In this document: positions 42,601 to 50,564 of the stretch, piece after piece
Position numbering within the stretch: position 1 is the stretch's first letter
Layout: each line of letters begins with the position of its first letter
Assembly (NCBI RefSeq): GCF_051020985.1
Contig: NC_135010.1
Span: 1,114,001-1,178,000, forward strand
Length of the DNA: 64,000 nt
Source: Nomia melanderi
Lineage: Eukaryota; Arthropoda; Insecta; Hymenoptera; Halictidae
Direction: 5' to 3'
Program-made: the position numbers and the translations under genes
Notes under the pieces: generated by a model
What the model saw: the letters and a program-made list of their open reading frames with translations, nothing else
What the model was told of the DNA's origin: nothing
Databases searched by the model: none

Positions 42601-45600
42601 AATTCAAAATGATATTGGGTTACGTTATCACCGTTCATTCAAAAAATAAAAAATGACGTAGGACTACGTTTCCGTTCTTGAATGTGTTAATATTTACTGA
42701 ACAATATAATTTCCATCGTTACTAATGACCTCTTACCAGCGTGATGGTAATTTGTAGATTCTATTTTTGTAGAACCTCTCATCTTTGGAAACTTGAGATG
42801 ACATTATCGGACAGAACTTTCCGGTAAACCATAAAACAAGTGCAATTTTGAGTGGCCCGATAAAACAGGTTCTTATGTTTGTACAAGATACTATACGCAA
42901 CGGTATTTAAAAGTTTCCACTATGAATTTATCGTAGAAAATATTAATCGTACACAGTTCATTCTCTTCTGTATTAAACATAAAAAATTGATCTCTCTAAA
43001 CAAATTTTCCTTATAATTTATACCTTTTCCTTATAATTTATTTAGCAGTCTCTTATAGTTTTTAAGAGTCCTTAAAACAAATATTTACCAAGTTTAATAT
43101 TTAGACACTACAAGAAGTTTAGTATGTAGTTTACTTATAATTTATTCGCAATTTCATTCATAATGAAGAGAAAACATACGTGGTCAAGTATAATATAACA
43201 TGAAGACACTATTTCGTATTGAAATAATAATATTTAAATTGTAAGGAAAACGTAACCAATTTTTATAAAACATTTTCTATAAAATGCAAAACTATAAATT
43301 TAGCTCATAATAAAATAATAACGAAATAATAACTCATTATACAATGACTAGAATGTGAATTTTTTCGAGTACCATACGTTGATGAAGAGTGGGATTGTGG
43401 GATGATACAGGAATACGAGAGATAGTGCTTGTGCGCTTTTACCTCTGACTTTGACACTTTTGTCTCTCTTTGCCGGTTTGCAAATACGACCGTTTCGTCC
43501 AATAACGAAAATACGTCTGAAAAGAGATGGAATTGTTAGACTTTGAACAGTAGTGGGTCTGTAAAATACCAACCTGTCGTCAACGTACTGTAGAAATTTT
43601 TAAAAATTACCTCACAGTAATATTTACTGATTTATAATTATAAGTATCTGAAAAATTGCTTTCATTTCTGAGTAGAAGTAATTCAGCAAGACAAAATCAA
43701 TGGAGCACGTACATATTTTTGTTTGAACGATATCATGACCTGTATTAGCGCCCAAAAGAAACCTCTTACTAAACACAGAGTAAGAGCACAGAGAATATTT
43801 TAATTTTTGAAGTTCCTACCACATCTAAGTAGACATGTACATAAATAACTTATATTTGGTTTAAAATAGTAAGGTAGACCGAGGCGAATCGGATCAATTC
43901 AGATTTAACAGCGAAAAACTACTAGTTAAACTGAGAATGAATGTTTTGTTTCATAAATTTGTTGTTAATATATTTAGCTTCAATATTAGTAAAAAATATC
44001 TGTAAAGATTTTTATGTTTATAAAAGTTTTTGTTACCGATATTGAAGCTGAATGTGTATTGATAACAAATTTATGAACAAAAATATTTATTCTCAGTTTT
44101 AACTATGAGTTTTTCACTGAATATTCCGGAATCTAAAAAGGAATTCAATTTTTTGTAAAAATTGTTTGTTTAATCCAAAATTGTACAATGTAATGATAAT
44201 AAAATAAATTACTGGTACATTTGTCACAAATATACCACTTTTTAATACTACATTTAGTAGCACAGTTTTTGTAATACGACTTTTCGCGAATATTGCATTG
44301 GTCCCAATCTTTTGAAGGTGGGTGAATAACTTTTCATTGTAGTAAATGCAATATTGTTCTGTGGAAAATTCTGTATTTATGTTACGAATTCATTCGTCCT
44401 TATTACTTTTTATTCTTTTTTTGGTAATGTCTTTCCTTAGCCTAGTCTTTAACTTCTGTTATTTTTCAAGAAGTATCGTTTTATTGACAGATGATGTCTA
44501 ATGTAAAGTTGGATTTTTTAATTATTTGACAAATGAGTCTTCTTTGTTCGGTTGTACACGGTATGCGGTAAATTTCCGGAGTTTGACGTATAGTCAGTTC
44601 TTTGGACCTTACTCTTATTATTGTGTCTTTGATATTGTTTTGCTCCGTGATCTCTGATTTGTCTTTCTTTCCTACGTATGCACCATCTATACATAAGTAA
44701 TCATAATATTAATAATCATAGGCATCAAAATAAGGGAAAATATTTATCCGATTCATCCTGCACGGCCTAATTCGGTTAAACTCATTCCTAAGGATTTCAG
44801 AGTGAATACGATAAATTAATAAAATGCAATATAATAATCTGAAGTACATTAAATACTGAATTTAGACACCTTAGAGACTAATAATAATAAAGTCGTTTGA
44901 ATTTTCAAACTTAACTTGCCATTTTAATCCGTATATATGTAAATACGTATTTTATATTCGCCAAGAATTCGTTACGTTCGCCCACGTTTGATTCGATTGT
45001 AACACGTGCTGGTGGCGAACAACGGTTCGAAACAATTAAGGATGTAATTGGATTACGCGTAAAGAAGATGTATGAAGGAATATGGACGGTCAGCATGTTA
45101 ATTTCTGTAATAACGTAACAAATATAGCTAATATTCTTATTTTTATCCGATTCACCTCAGTTTGCCTTATATACAAGTAACATCTACTGTTTATTGAAAG
45201 TGACGCGTATTTGCCGTCTGTACTCTCTAGTAAGCAGTGGCATATCATCTAATTACTAAGAAGACGGCTTAATTGGAACCGTCACAGGACGAGTAACAAT
45301 ACATGCACGACCGCAAAAAAGCGCTCGTAAAAACATAAGGGTTGGGAGGTAAATGACATTGATCTAGGTACAGGTAAGAGAACAAACATTATGCAGACAG
45401 AACGCTGTTTATTAGTTGATTACATAGCAACACCGTAAAAACCTTTATCTTTTAGAACTCTTCTTTCGAAAAACACGCTATTATGAATGTAAAAGCTATA
45501 TCGTATTAAATTAACTATGTATTTTCATATTTGTTAAATGTACCACAACTGTTCAAAGTAATCTTTAAACTTCTTTTAAAGAACATTGCTTTTTAACCCC

Positions 45601-48600
45601 TTAAAGACCGAATTATTTTGCAAGAACCTTTTGAAACTTCCCAACTTTTTTTATGTATCTATTATAATAAGTTCTCATCATGCTTAATAAGAAATCGTGT
45701 TAAATTTACTAGCAAAGTCAGGTATTTTAGAAGATATATCCCCTCTAAGAATACTAAAATCTTACAAAAATTCTGAAAAAAATGATAAAAAATGAAACTA
45801 TAAAATAAATTAAGCATATGCTTTTTACTGCGACATATTAGTTTTACGAAGAAAGTTTCATAATAATCTTCAATTGATCTTCATTTTCACAAAGGAAAAA
45901 AATCGAATTGTGTTGTACGATCCATTACTTTAGAAGTAAAATAATTGATTTCCCTAGTTCTTCTGGTGATAAAATCCATAGTGATAAATAAATCGAATAA
46001 TCGATTCAGAAGCAACAAAATGTAGTCGCAAAACAAAAAAGAGATACCTAGAAATTAGTGGTACGCACGGTTATTTTTTAATTCAGGCATGGTCCTTAAC
46101 ATTAGCCGCACTGGCACTTTCCTACCGTAATCAATCAAATAACTGTCTACAAAAGAAAAACAAACAAGTTACATGATAAATTTTGTTTAGTGGAAACAAA
46201 AACGAAAGAAAAGACAAAAATTGAGAAACTGATTTAATCAGTCAATATAGAAATTGATATAAAGTTAAATAATGAATGAAAGGAAACGCAGAATTTTAAA
46301 TCCGACCATTTGACCGGTTCCCGGTACAATTTGTGTTAAGGAGTTAAATCAAATTCAATTGATGTAAAGGACAATTAAGCTCGGAACGCCTCCCATTTTA
46401 CTGAACTATCTATTTTTTATAAAAGTGTAAAAAAAATAAAGCTTCCTAATTCGCACTTATTTATGAATAAAAAGAGAATATTAAGTGCACTATTCGAAAA
46501 TTCATCGTATTACGTTTCATTTCGCCTATAAATCGATACCTTTCCTGAATTATACGTATAGGTGTACATACAATTCTTTTTGTGTACCCACAAAGGTTCG
46601 GTACACATACACGTATACCATAATCGACATTAATTGGTTGGGAATCATTGATCTGGAATATGAACAAAACATAATTTAATAGAGAATTAACAGACGACCC
46701 ATAATAGTATCGAGCAACATTTGGCCTTTAATGTAGCTAGATGCAACGTTCGTGAAACATTGACATCTTTTGTCCAAAAATATATACCTTAAATTTGACA
46801 ATATAGAGTATGGCACTTACCAAAGGTTGGTAAATATAAATACTTACAACAAACGTTAAGAAATAAATCTTCAAATGAGATAAATGAGTTTGTATCATTT
46901 TCTTACATTACATTATAGGAAGAGTTCATACATTAAAAATTCATAACAATTATTTCAAATATATTTATACCATATAATAGGTACATTTAATGTATAATAA
47001 TATTAAAGGAGTAGTAGAATATAGACAACAGCTAAGAAATATCACATTATTATTATACAAGTAAATAGGGGAAAGTAGGGTAAAACGGAAAGGTCAGATA
47101 AAATGGAACAGTAATGTTTTTCATAGATAAAGAGCTCGTATCGAGTTGCTGTCGCACGCCATGGTTCTAATAAGTCCTCGATGTAGTTTGAGTTTGACTG
47201 CAGAGCAGAGCATGAGTAATTTTTTCATTAAGAACATTGAAAAAATATTCAGTAAAAGGTTTTGATATTATATGGATGTTTGAAGCATTTTCTTACCTTT
47301 CAATTGAAAAATTAAACAGGAAAACTATAGTACTAAACTCTACGTTCCTTAAGCTCTATTTTTGACATTTAAGTTATTCCTTTGTCTTATGCCACACTAT
47401 AAATTTTATATGCTTTTCTAAATTATGATGCGCGAGGGAAAATGGAACACTTTATAACAGAGGCAACAAGAGTTTCTTGCTATGTACTTTGTTTATAGTT
47501 TTAATTGATCACGTGTAATTGTATTGATGTATAGCAAATTAGAATCGAAGATGAGATAAAAACTGACCAAATAGGTTGCACCAGCGTAGAAAAAGAAGAC
47601 GACACATTTATTTGTGACTTTTGATCATAAAATTATATATATTTATAGTTTATTTATATCAGCTAACAATTAAATATATTCAATCAGCAATTTTGATTTA
47701 GTAGAACTAAAGATTTTGTATTTTTATATGATTTTACATGAGTGTTCTGTTTTACTCTATCATTTTTGTGAAGCGGATATTTCCATACCTTCAGACAATC
47801 GTATTTTCCTTCGTAACTAAATATTTTTATTTAAAAAATCTTTTATTTCCTTATAATCAAAGGTCTACTTAAAACTTCTAATAAAGATTTTATGCGTCTA
47901 GTACTCCTGACATTTTATTATTACAATTCAAAGAAAAACTTTCCATCTCACCCTACTTTCCCGACATACCAGTATTTGTTTTCGATAGGACATTGTTTTT
48001 AATTGTTTTTATTTTATATTGATGCCGGTTTAATTCTATATATTTACACATTTCTGTATTATTACTGGAGTGTACAATGTAAATCAGTCTGAAGTAATAA
48101 AAATTACGCATTATTTAATTTCAACGTAATGATACTATTGAGACAACATCAACGAGCAGGAAAATTGTCGTATATTAAAAATTAATTCATTTTATAGTAC
48201 TATGCAGATTAGAAATAAATTTAAAATTTAAAAAATTAATACTAAAATTATAAATTGTCAATTACACGAATATAATTTTTGTGAAAGAAATTATTGACAA
48301 AGAAGATGACCAATAAACAAAAGTTTATAAACTGATGAAAGCAAATTAATATGTTTAGGAACGATGTTACAAACAATCTAAAACTGACTGGTCACCGATT
48401 TAATATGAAATAAAATATTAAGCAAGTTATAAATTTGGATGTGCAAATGTAATGCTTTAAAGTTACTTTTTTTATTAATGTTACTGGTCCATTAATATAA
48501 ATTAAAAATACAGTAGATAGATTTCTAAAGATATGTACAGATTGTTTATTTTAGGGAAGAAATTAAAATGTTCCTATTATTAGGAATACTGAACAGCGGA

Positions 48601-50298
48601 AAATGGACATTTTTGTTTTTAATGCTTTATAGGAAGAAATAAGTGAGTAGATATAGTTAATAACTTTTTCTAAGAGATATTCTGATATTCTTGTTAAATA
48701 ATCGAAACAGTAAAAGGTATATCGGAGGCGATAGGTCATAAAATTATAAGAATTATATATTTAATAAAATATTATTTTGTATGGTAGAAAAATAAACGGC
48801 ACAATCTTGTGGGAGGATCTAATATTTGAACCTCCTGAAACATATATGGAACTATATCAAGTAACAAAGACTTTAAATATATAACAATAAAAATGAACCA
48901 ATGTAACAAATTAAAAATATGTGGCCTCAAATATTAATAGAATTTAACATTAAATTAATCATCTCTATTTCACCTACATTTCTGACAATAATACAACCTG
49001 AAGGTTTTCCACATATTTATTTATGCCATAAAGACATTACATTCATAGGCAATCAATTATGTCTGTTTACAAGGTGCATGTAACTTATGAAAAAATATTT
49101 CCTAAATTTTATTCAAACTTGCAATTAACCACGTTTATTTTCGACGCTTATATTTGTATGCCACAGTTCAAGTAATTAATCGGTTTATATTAATAATAAT
49201 CGGCCATTATTAATACTAACCAAATATGTAGAAAGGTCAAAGTAATTAATTTGTAAGAATTTATCACCTAACCCGGTAATTACTAATAATGCACACCTAT
49301 GTTCGGTAAATGTAAGGAAAGGAAAGGAAATGTAAGGAAATTGTCATAATTTATATAGCATAATTTTATCAATAAAAATTATTCTGTCATAACTTTTTCA
49401 TGTAAGAAAAAAAAGAAATAATTTATAAGCACGTTAAAAAATGTGGTATAAATTTGTTCATAAATAGTAGAAAATTATGCAAAAAAAAGTTTTTATTAAA
49501 TGCACCAAGCTAAACAAGTAATTATTAATAATTACCGGTAAATATGGTTATTACAATTTATTATTTACATTCATCAAAATACATGGGTACTATTCATACT
49601 GGCCGATTACTATTAATACAAATCGAATTTATTATATCAACTGTAACATACATACAAAACAAATATAAATACAGTATATTCGCTAATGTTTATGCATTAA
49701 AAAATGATGTATCGTTTCTATTTTACTTATTGTACATTAATATAATACGTTGCTAATGATGTATTATACATTTGATAAAATAAATAAAATTGCAACGCGT
49801 ATGTTACATATTTTTTTTAGTAATTGTCATGTTTTTTAACTTTTGTCGGAAAGTATTTACATACATACACTGTCGGTAATAAGTGTGGGACCATTTGATA
49901 TCTAACGTTACAAATTAAAAATTACATATCTTATAAATATATAAAATAATATAACAAAAATTATATATGTTTACATTGGACTAATATGCATATATCCATG
50001 TTCCTTTATCATACCCAAAAATTCTTCAATAAAAATTGTTTACAAAACACGAAAGATTTTCTTTTAGCCGATGTATCGGTCCCAGATATTTAATCAACGG
50101 TGTATATATGAACGGAAATCTATTATGATGGAAAGAGAATCGAAAATACTAAATGAAATTTTCCGTTTAGGTTTAGCCGAAGCTGCACAAAGCTCAGGCG
50201 CTAATAGCGGCAGCAGAAGGTTCTTCGGATATAGCAACAAATTATCACATCTCTTGTCCACATTTCTTTTTATACCGGTATTCCTGTGGCCACGGTGA
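15511..50298 (+). CDS. DIP/lachesin-like Ig-superfamily cell-surface protein, 3' part (six exons)
   Basis: This is a multi-exon gene running off the 5' edge of the window. Joined exons (15511-15672, 31416-31565, 35512-35662, 35741-35889, 41274-41333, 50171-50298) give 265 residues in one frame; exon-exon phases are 1,1,2,1,1 and every junction has AG/GT borders. Visible parts are most of Ig2 (Cys in TLSC, Trp in VSWK, Cys in YLCIASN), a full Ig3 (LECYVEA, YWMK, YRCVSTN), a short linker, then a hydrophobic C-terminus. The segment VPP..V at the Ig1-Ig2 border, YLCIASN followed by PPAVSKRV, and the APNQLLGAPL start of Ig3 are typical of the Dpr-interacting protein (DIP)/lachesin family, neuronal surface proteins that bind Dpr proteins and help set synaptic partner choice. 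Signal peptide and Ig1 are missing because they lie upstream. I do not assign a specific paralogue. Confidence 0.9.
15673..17199. other. Start of the exon A-B intron, locally GC-richer
   Basis: 15,700-16,300 is less AT-rich and pyrimidine-rich (CCTCCTCCCGCCCCGCCGCG near 15,820). A 124-codon frame at 15926-16300 shows no domain and is probably a product of this composition. Nothing else recognised. Confidence 0.45.
17204..17400. mobile_element. TTAA-flanked MITE, family 3
   Basis: A 197-bp unit between TTAA 17200-17203 and TTAA 17401-17404. The 14-bp inverted repeats CACGTTGCATGCCA and TGGCATTCAACATG differ at two positions. A perfect 16-bp palindrome GGGTCACCGGTGACCC (17221-17236) lies just inside the left end. 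No coding capacity. The TTAA borders and short inverted repeats suggest a piggyBac-type non-autonomous element. Confidence 0.72.
17674..17899. mobile_element. TTAA-flanked MITE, family 1, copy 3
   Basis: A 226-bp unit with TTAA at 17670-17673 and 17900-17903. It aligns along its length with the 4128 copy (AACGATAAATTATTTA, TTCATTAAAATATA.CCCAGG, GTTTGACAAGTAC). It has the same subterminal direct repeat (CAGCATTTGACGAGTG and CTTCGTTTGACAAGTA). Confidence 0.7.
18504..18712 (+). CDS. Possible two-exon 3' end with an S4-like basic helix; unidentified
   Basis: An open stretch 18504-18610 has a pyrimidine-rich acceptor (TTCTCTTCGTGCAG) and a donor (ATAG|GTAAAT). A 74-bp intron follows, ending TCCTATTCCAG, then 18685-18712 in the same frame to a TGA. 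It reads RGGFTTVIRLYKVVRNLR, then LEEQRIDALEQIRN and a short tail. Basic residues fall at every third position (R, K, R, R), as in voltage-sensor S4 helices, and a heptad-like acidic/basic helix follows directly. That order recalls voltage-gated proton channels, but I see no S1-S3 exons nearby and the match could be chance. It sits in an intron of the DIP-like gene on the same strand and enters in phase 0, so it is not a simple cassette of that gene. Confidence 0.3.
18713..28528. other. Exon A-B intron, middle part
   Basis: Mostly AT-rich with two GC-richer, CpG-containing patches, about 21,900-22,700 and 24,950-25,640. Overlapping frames in both patches on both strands look like a composition effect. 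The patches could be regulatory or first exons of nested transcripts, but no motif shows that. Confidence 0.4.
28529..28741. mobile_element. TTAA-type MITE, family 2, copy 2 (diverged)
   Basis: A 213-bp relative of 1119-1334. Shared blocks include AAATAAATAGTTT.ACTTGAA, GGATTACATAT and a right end CGGTAGTTTTATTG before TTAA 28742-28745. The left target site has decayed (CTAT in place of TTAA at 28525-28528), but the left end CACTAAAATTAC still matches the inverted repeat. Confidence 0.55.
28746..31350. other. Exon A-B intron, last part
   Basis: AT-rich and without recognised features except a small TTTA microsatellite; it turns GC-rich from about 31,050 toward exon B. Confidence 0.5.
30414..30433 (+). 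repeat. Short (TTTA)n microsatellite
   Basis: Four to five TTTA-type units (ATTTATTTATTTATTCATTT) in an intron. No further structure. Confidence 0.7.
31351..31366 (+). repeat. Poly-G run of 16
   Basis: Sixteen consecutive G follow GGGGCC, 49 bp before the exon B acceptor. Homopolymers this long are prone to length variation and sequencing error, and the exact count should not be trusted. Confidence 0.9.
31416..31565 (+). CDS. DIP-like gene, exon B: second half of Ig domain 2
   Basis: The acceptor is GTGCGCAG before 31416 and the donor is GAATT|GTAAGC after 31565; phase is 1 in and 1 out. The exon reads GGSTF, then YNGSLLQF (NGS is a potential glycosylation site), then RRQMGVYLCIASNDVPP, AVSKRV and a beta strand ending VN. 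The YLC cysteine pairs with the TLSC cysteine of exon A to close Ig2. This is one of the most conserved stretches of the family. A run of 16 G lies 49 bp upstream of the acceptor, inside a locally GC-rich patch. Confidence 0.92.
31566..35511. other. Intron B-C
   Basis: The first 800 bp are GC-richer with overlapping open frames on both strands, none with a recognisable domain; the rest is AT-rich. No bounded repeat seen. Confidence 0.5.
35512..35662 (+). CDS. DIP-like gene, exon C: first half of Ig domain 3
   Basis: The acceptor is CTTCCACAG before 35512 and the donor is GAGGG|GTGAGA after 35662; phase is 1 in and 2 out. It reads VPVVKAPNQLLGAPL, VQLECYVEAYP, INYWMKN and then a polar loop ending in MLIEG. 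This is the A to C' part of Ig3, with the Cys and Trp core residues present. Only 78 bp separate it from exon D, by far the smallest intron in the locus. Confidence 0.92.
35741..35889 (+). CDS. DIP-like gene, exon D: second half of Ig domain 3
   Basis: The acceptor is ATTTCGTAG before 35741 and the donor is TATACG|GTAAGT after 35889; phase is 2 in and 1 out. It reads HKYSVRE, MSLLIKDFTGEDVGSYRCV, STNSLGKADG and ILRLY. The D-x-G-x-Y-x-C motif and its cysteine close Ig3, and the LRLY strand is the usual family end of the domain. A mariner remnant begins 51 bp after the exon ends. Confidence 0.93.
35941..36855 (-). mobile_element. Mariner transposon, internally deleted
   Basis: A 915-bp element between TA 35939-35940 and TA 36856-36857. 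The inverted ends are GGAGTACTCATAAG and its near-complement at the right. Intact mariners are usually about 1.3 kb, so a good part is missing. It lies in the intron after exon D of the DIP-like gene, in the opposite orientation. It carries the transposase remnant 35973-36675. Confidence 0.88.
35973..36675 (-). pseudogene. Mariner transposase remnant
   Basis: The frame 36385-36675 gives the N-terminal DNA-binding half: MVYEFGKGNNTSVATINI, CQQWVTAFLNGDF, and a second helix-turn-helix around LTIAEIAEIIG. The frame then shifts near 36400, and 35973-36431 carries SLVTGDEKWVMYDNPNRK, the mariner block with the first catalytic aspartate. The blocks for the second and third catalytic aspartates (normally HDNAR-like and YSPDLAP-like) are absent: the reading passes from the NRK block straight to sequence resembling the family C-terminus. 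The element therefore cannot have an active enzyme. Confidence 0.85.
36858..38721. other. Intron D-E between the mariner and pogo-like elements
   Basis: AT-rich non-coding DNA; nothing recognised. Confidence 0.5.
38722..39363. mobile_element. Possible pogo-like non-autonomous element, 642 bp
   Basis: Imperfect inverted ends of about 26 bp: CAGTAATGCTCGCTTAAATT at left, and the right end reverse-complements to CAGTGATGCCCGTTTAAGTT, both followed by CCACA. The CAGT...CGCTTA pattern recalls pogo termini. TA precedes the left end, but TC follows the right end, so a TA duplication would need one later change. No transposase is visible inside. It sits in the intron between exons D and E. Confidence 0.5.
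39364..41273. other. Intron D-E, last part
   Basis: Contains a weak fragment at 39,600-39,640 related to the repeat at 60,060. Otherwise AT-rich with nothing recognised. Confidence 0.45.
41274..41333 (+). CDS. DIP-like gene, exon E: juxtamembrane linker
   Basis: This 60-bp exon has a strong acceptor (TTTTCTTCCAG) and a strong donor (GGTG|GTAAGT). Phase is 1 in and 1 out. With the incoming G it reads EIKMGFDRTSRGKDHVSIIG plus one base. It directly follows the LRLY end of Ig3, giving the family-typical LYE. It is polar and charged, as expected for a linker between the last Ig domain and the membrane anchor. The call rests on perfect splice signals and phase, plus position, rather than on a domain. 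Confidence 0.8.
41334..44480. other. Intron E-F, first part
   Basis: AT-rich; a short 2 x 19-bp tandem duplication (TTTTCCTTATAATTTAT) lies near 43,007-43,045. No exon recognised. Confidence 0.45.
44481..44708 (-). pseudogene. Cryptic open stretch without ATG start, unidentified
   Basis: About 75 codons on the minus strand are open up to a stop at 44481-44483, with a balanced composition unlike the AT-rich surroundings (IDGAYVGKKDKSEITEQ, then EIYRIPCTTEQRRLICQI). A downstream shifted frame toward 44250 has several cysteines (ICDKC), which faintly recall the Zn-finger end of piggyBac transposases. I cannot identify it. It may be an exon or a decayed transposase. Confidence 0.25.
45597..46343. 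mobile_element. Possible TTAA-flanked element, 747 bp
   Basis: Bordered by TTAA 45593-45596 and 46344-46347, with short inverted ends (TTAACCCCTTAA at left; TTAAGGAGTTAA at right, reverse complement TTAACTCCTTAA). Beyond 12 bases the ends match poorly, and TTAA is common in this DNA. Confidence 0.3.
47068..47963 (+). mobile_element. TA-type transposon remnant, family GGGGAAAGTAGGG, copy 1
   Basis: About 896 bp, with inverted ends GGGGAAAGTAGGGTAAAACG and CACCCTACTTTCCC. TA precedes the left end. The interior and right third match 56137-56865. The open frame 47545-47624 ends CTS, an acidic stretch, then FICDF and stop, matching the remnant in the other copy, so both descend from an element with a coding gene on this strand. 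The TA target and Zn-finger-like cysteines suggest the Tc1/mariner/pogo group; this is inference. Confidence 0.68.
47545..47624 (+). pseudogene. Transposase C-terminal remnant (Cys-rich)
   Basis: The frame reads EDEIKTD, CTSVEKEDD, TFICDF, stop at 47622-47624. It corresponds to CTSAKKQNKALICDFCS at 56519-56569. The upstream part of the protein is not readable here. Sequence around 47505-47553 recurs in inverted orientation near 60060. Confidence 0.45.
47964..50170. other. Intron E-F, last part
   Basis: AT-rich; includes a small GTAAGGAAAGGAAA-type duplication near 49,313-49,340. A possible alternative terminal exon begins at 50,068 (see findings). Confidence 0.45.
50171..50298 (+). CDS. DIP-like gene, last coding exon F: GPI-anchor-type tail and stop
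   Basis: The acceptor TTTCCGTTTAG lies before 50171 and the stop TGA is at 50296-50298. Entering in phase 1, it continues from exon E as IIGGLAEAAQSSG, then small residues (ANSGS), a basic spacer (RR), and a hydrophobic end (LLSTFLFIPVFLWP). Small residues as a possible omega site, then a short polar spacer and a hydrophobic tail ending at the stop is the layout of a GPI-attachment signal, and fits an extracellular membrane-anchored protein. A second AG six bases on (50175-50176) is also in frame. The link to exon E crosses 8.8 kb, so extra cassette exons cannot be excluded. Confidence 0.72.
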
Positions 50299-50558
50299 AG
50301 AAGGCATCCGTTGCTGGTACTGTTAAACCGAGTGCTGGATAACTTTGTGCCAAAGGACAAGAAAAATGCATGAATGCTTGTGTATGTATGCGTGCGTGTG
50401 GTCTCAAACAACTCAGAAGTTGTCTCAGTGTGTGCAAAATTATAAAAACATGTGCGCAAGAGAAAAAGAGCGTTCTCTCTGAAAAGGAGAATAAGTAATG
50501 CATTGGATGTACGTGTGCATGAAGAAAAGCAGCGAATTAATGAAAAAAAAAAGAAAGA

Positions 50559-50564
50559 AATAAA
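50559..50564 (+). promoter_or_regulatory. Candidate polyadenylation signal for the DIP-like gene
   Basis: AATAAA lies 261 bp after the stop codon at 50298; a second AATAAA is at 50641-50646. In AT-rich DNA this hexamer occurs often by chance, so placement is the only support. Confidence 0.3.

Noticed and set aside
45597..46343. Naming the 747-bp TTAA-bordered segment as a definite piggyBac element
   Set aside because: Inverted-end match stops after about 12 bases and TTAA is frequent by chance; kept only as a low-confidence feature.
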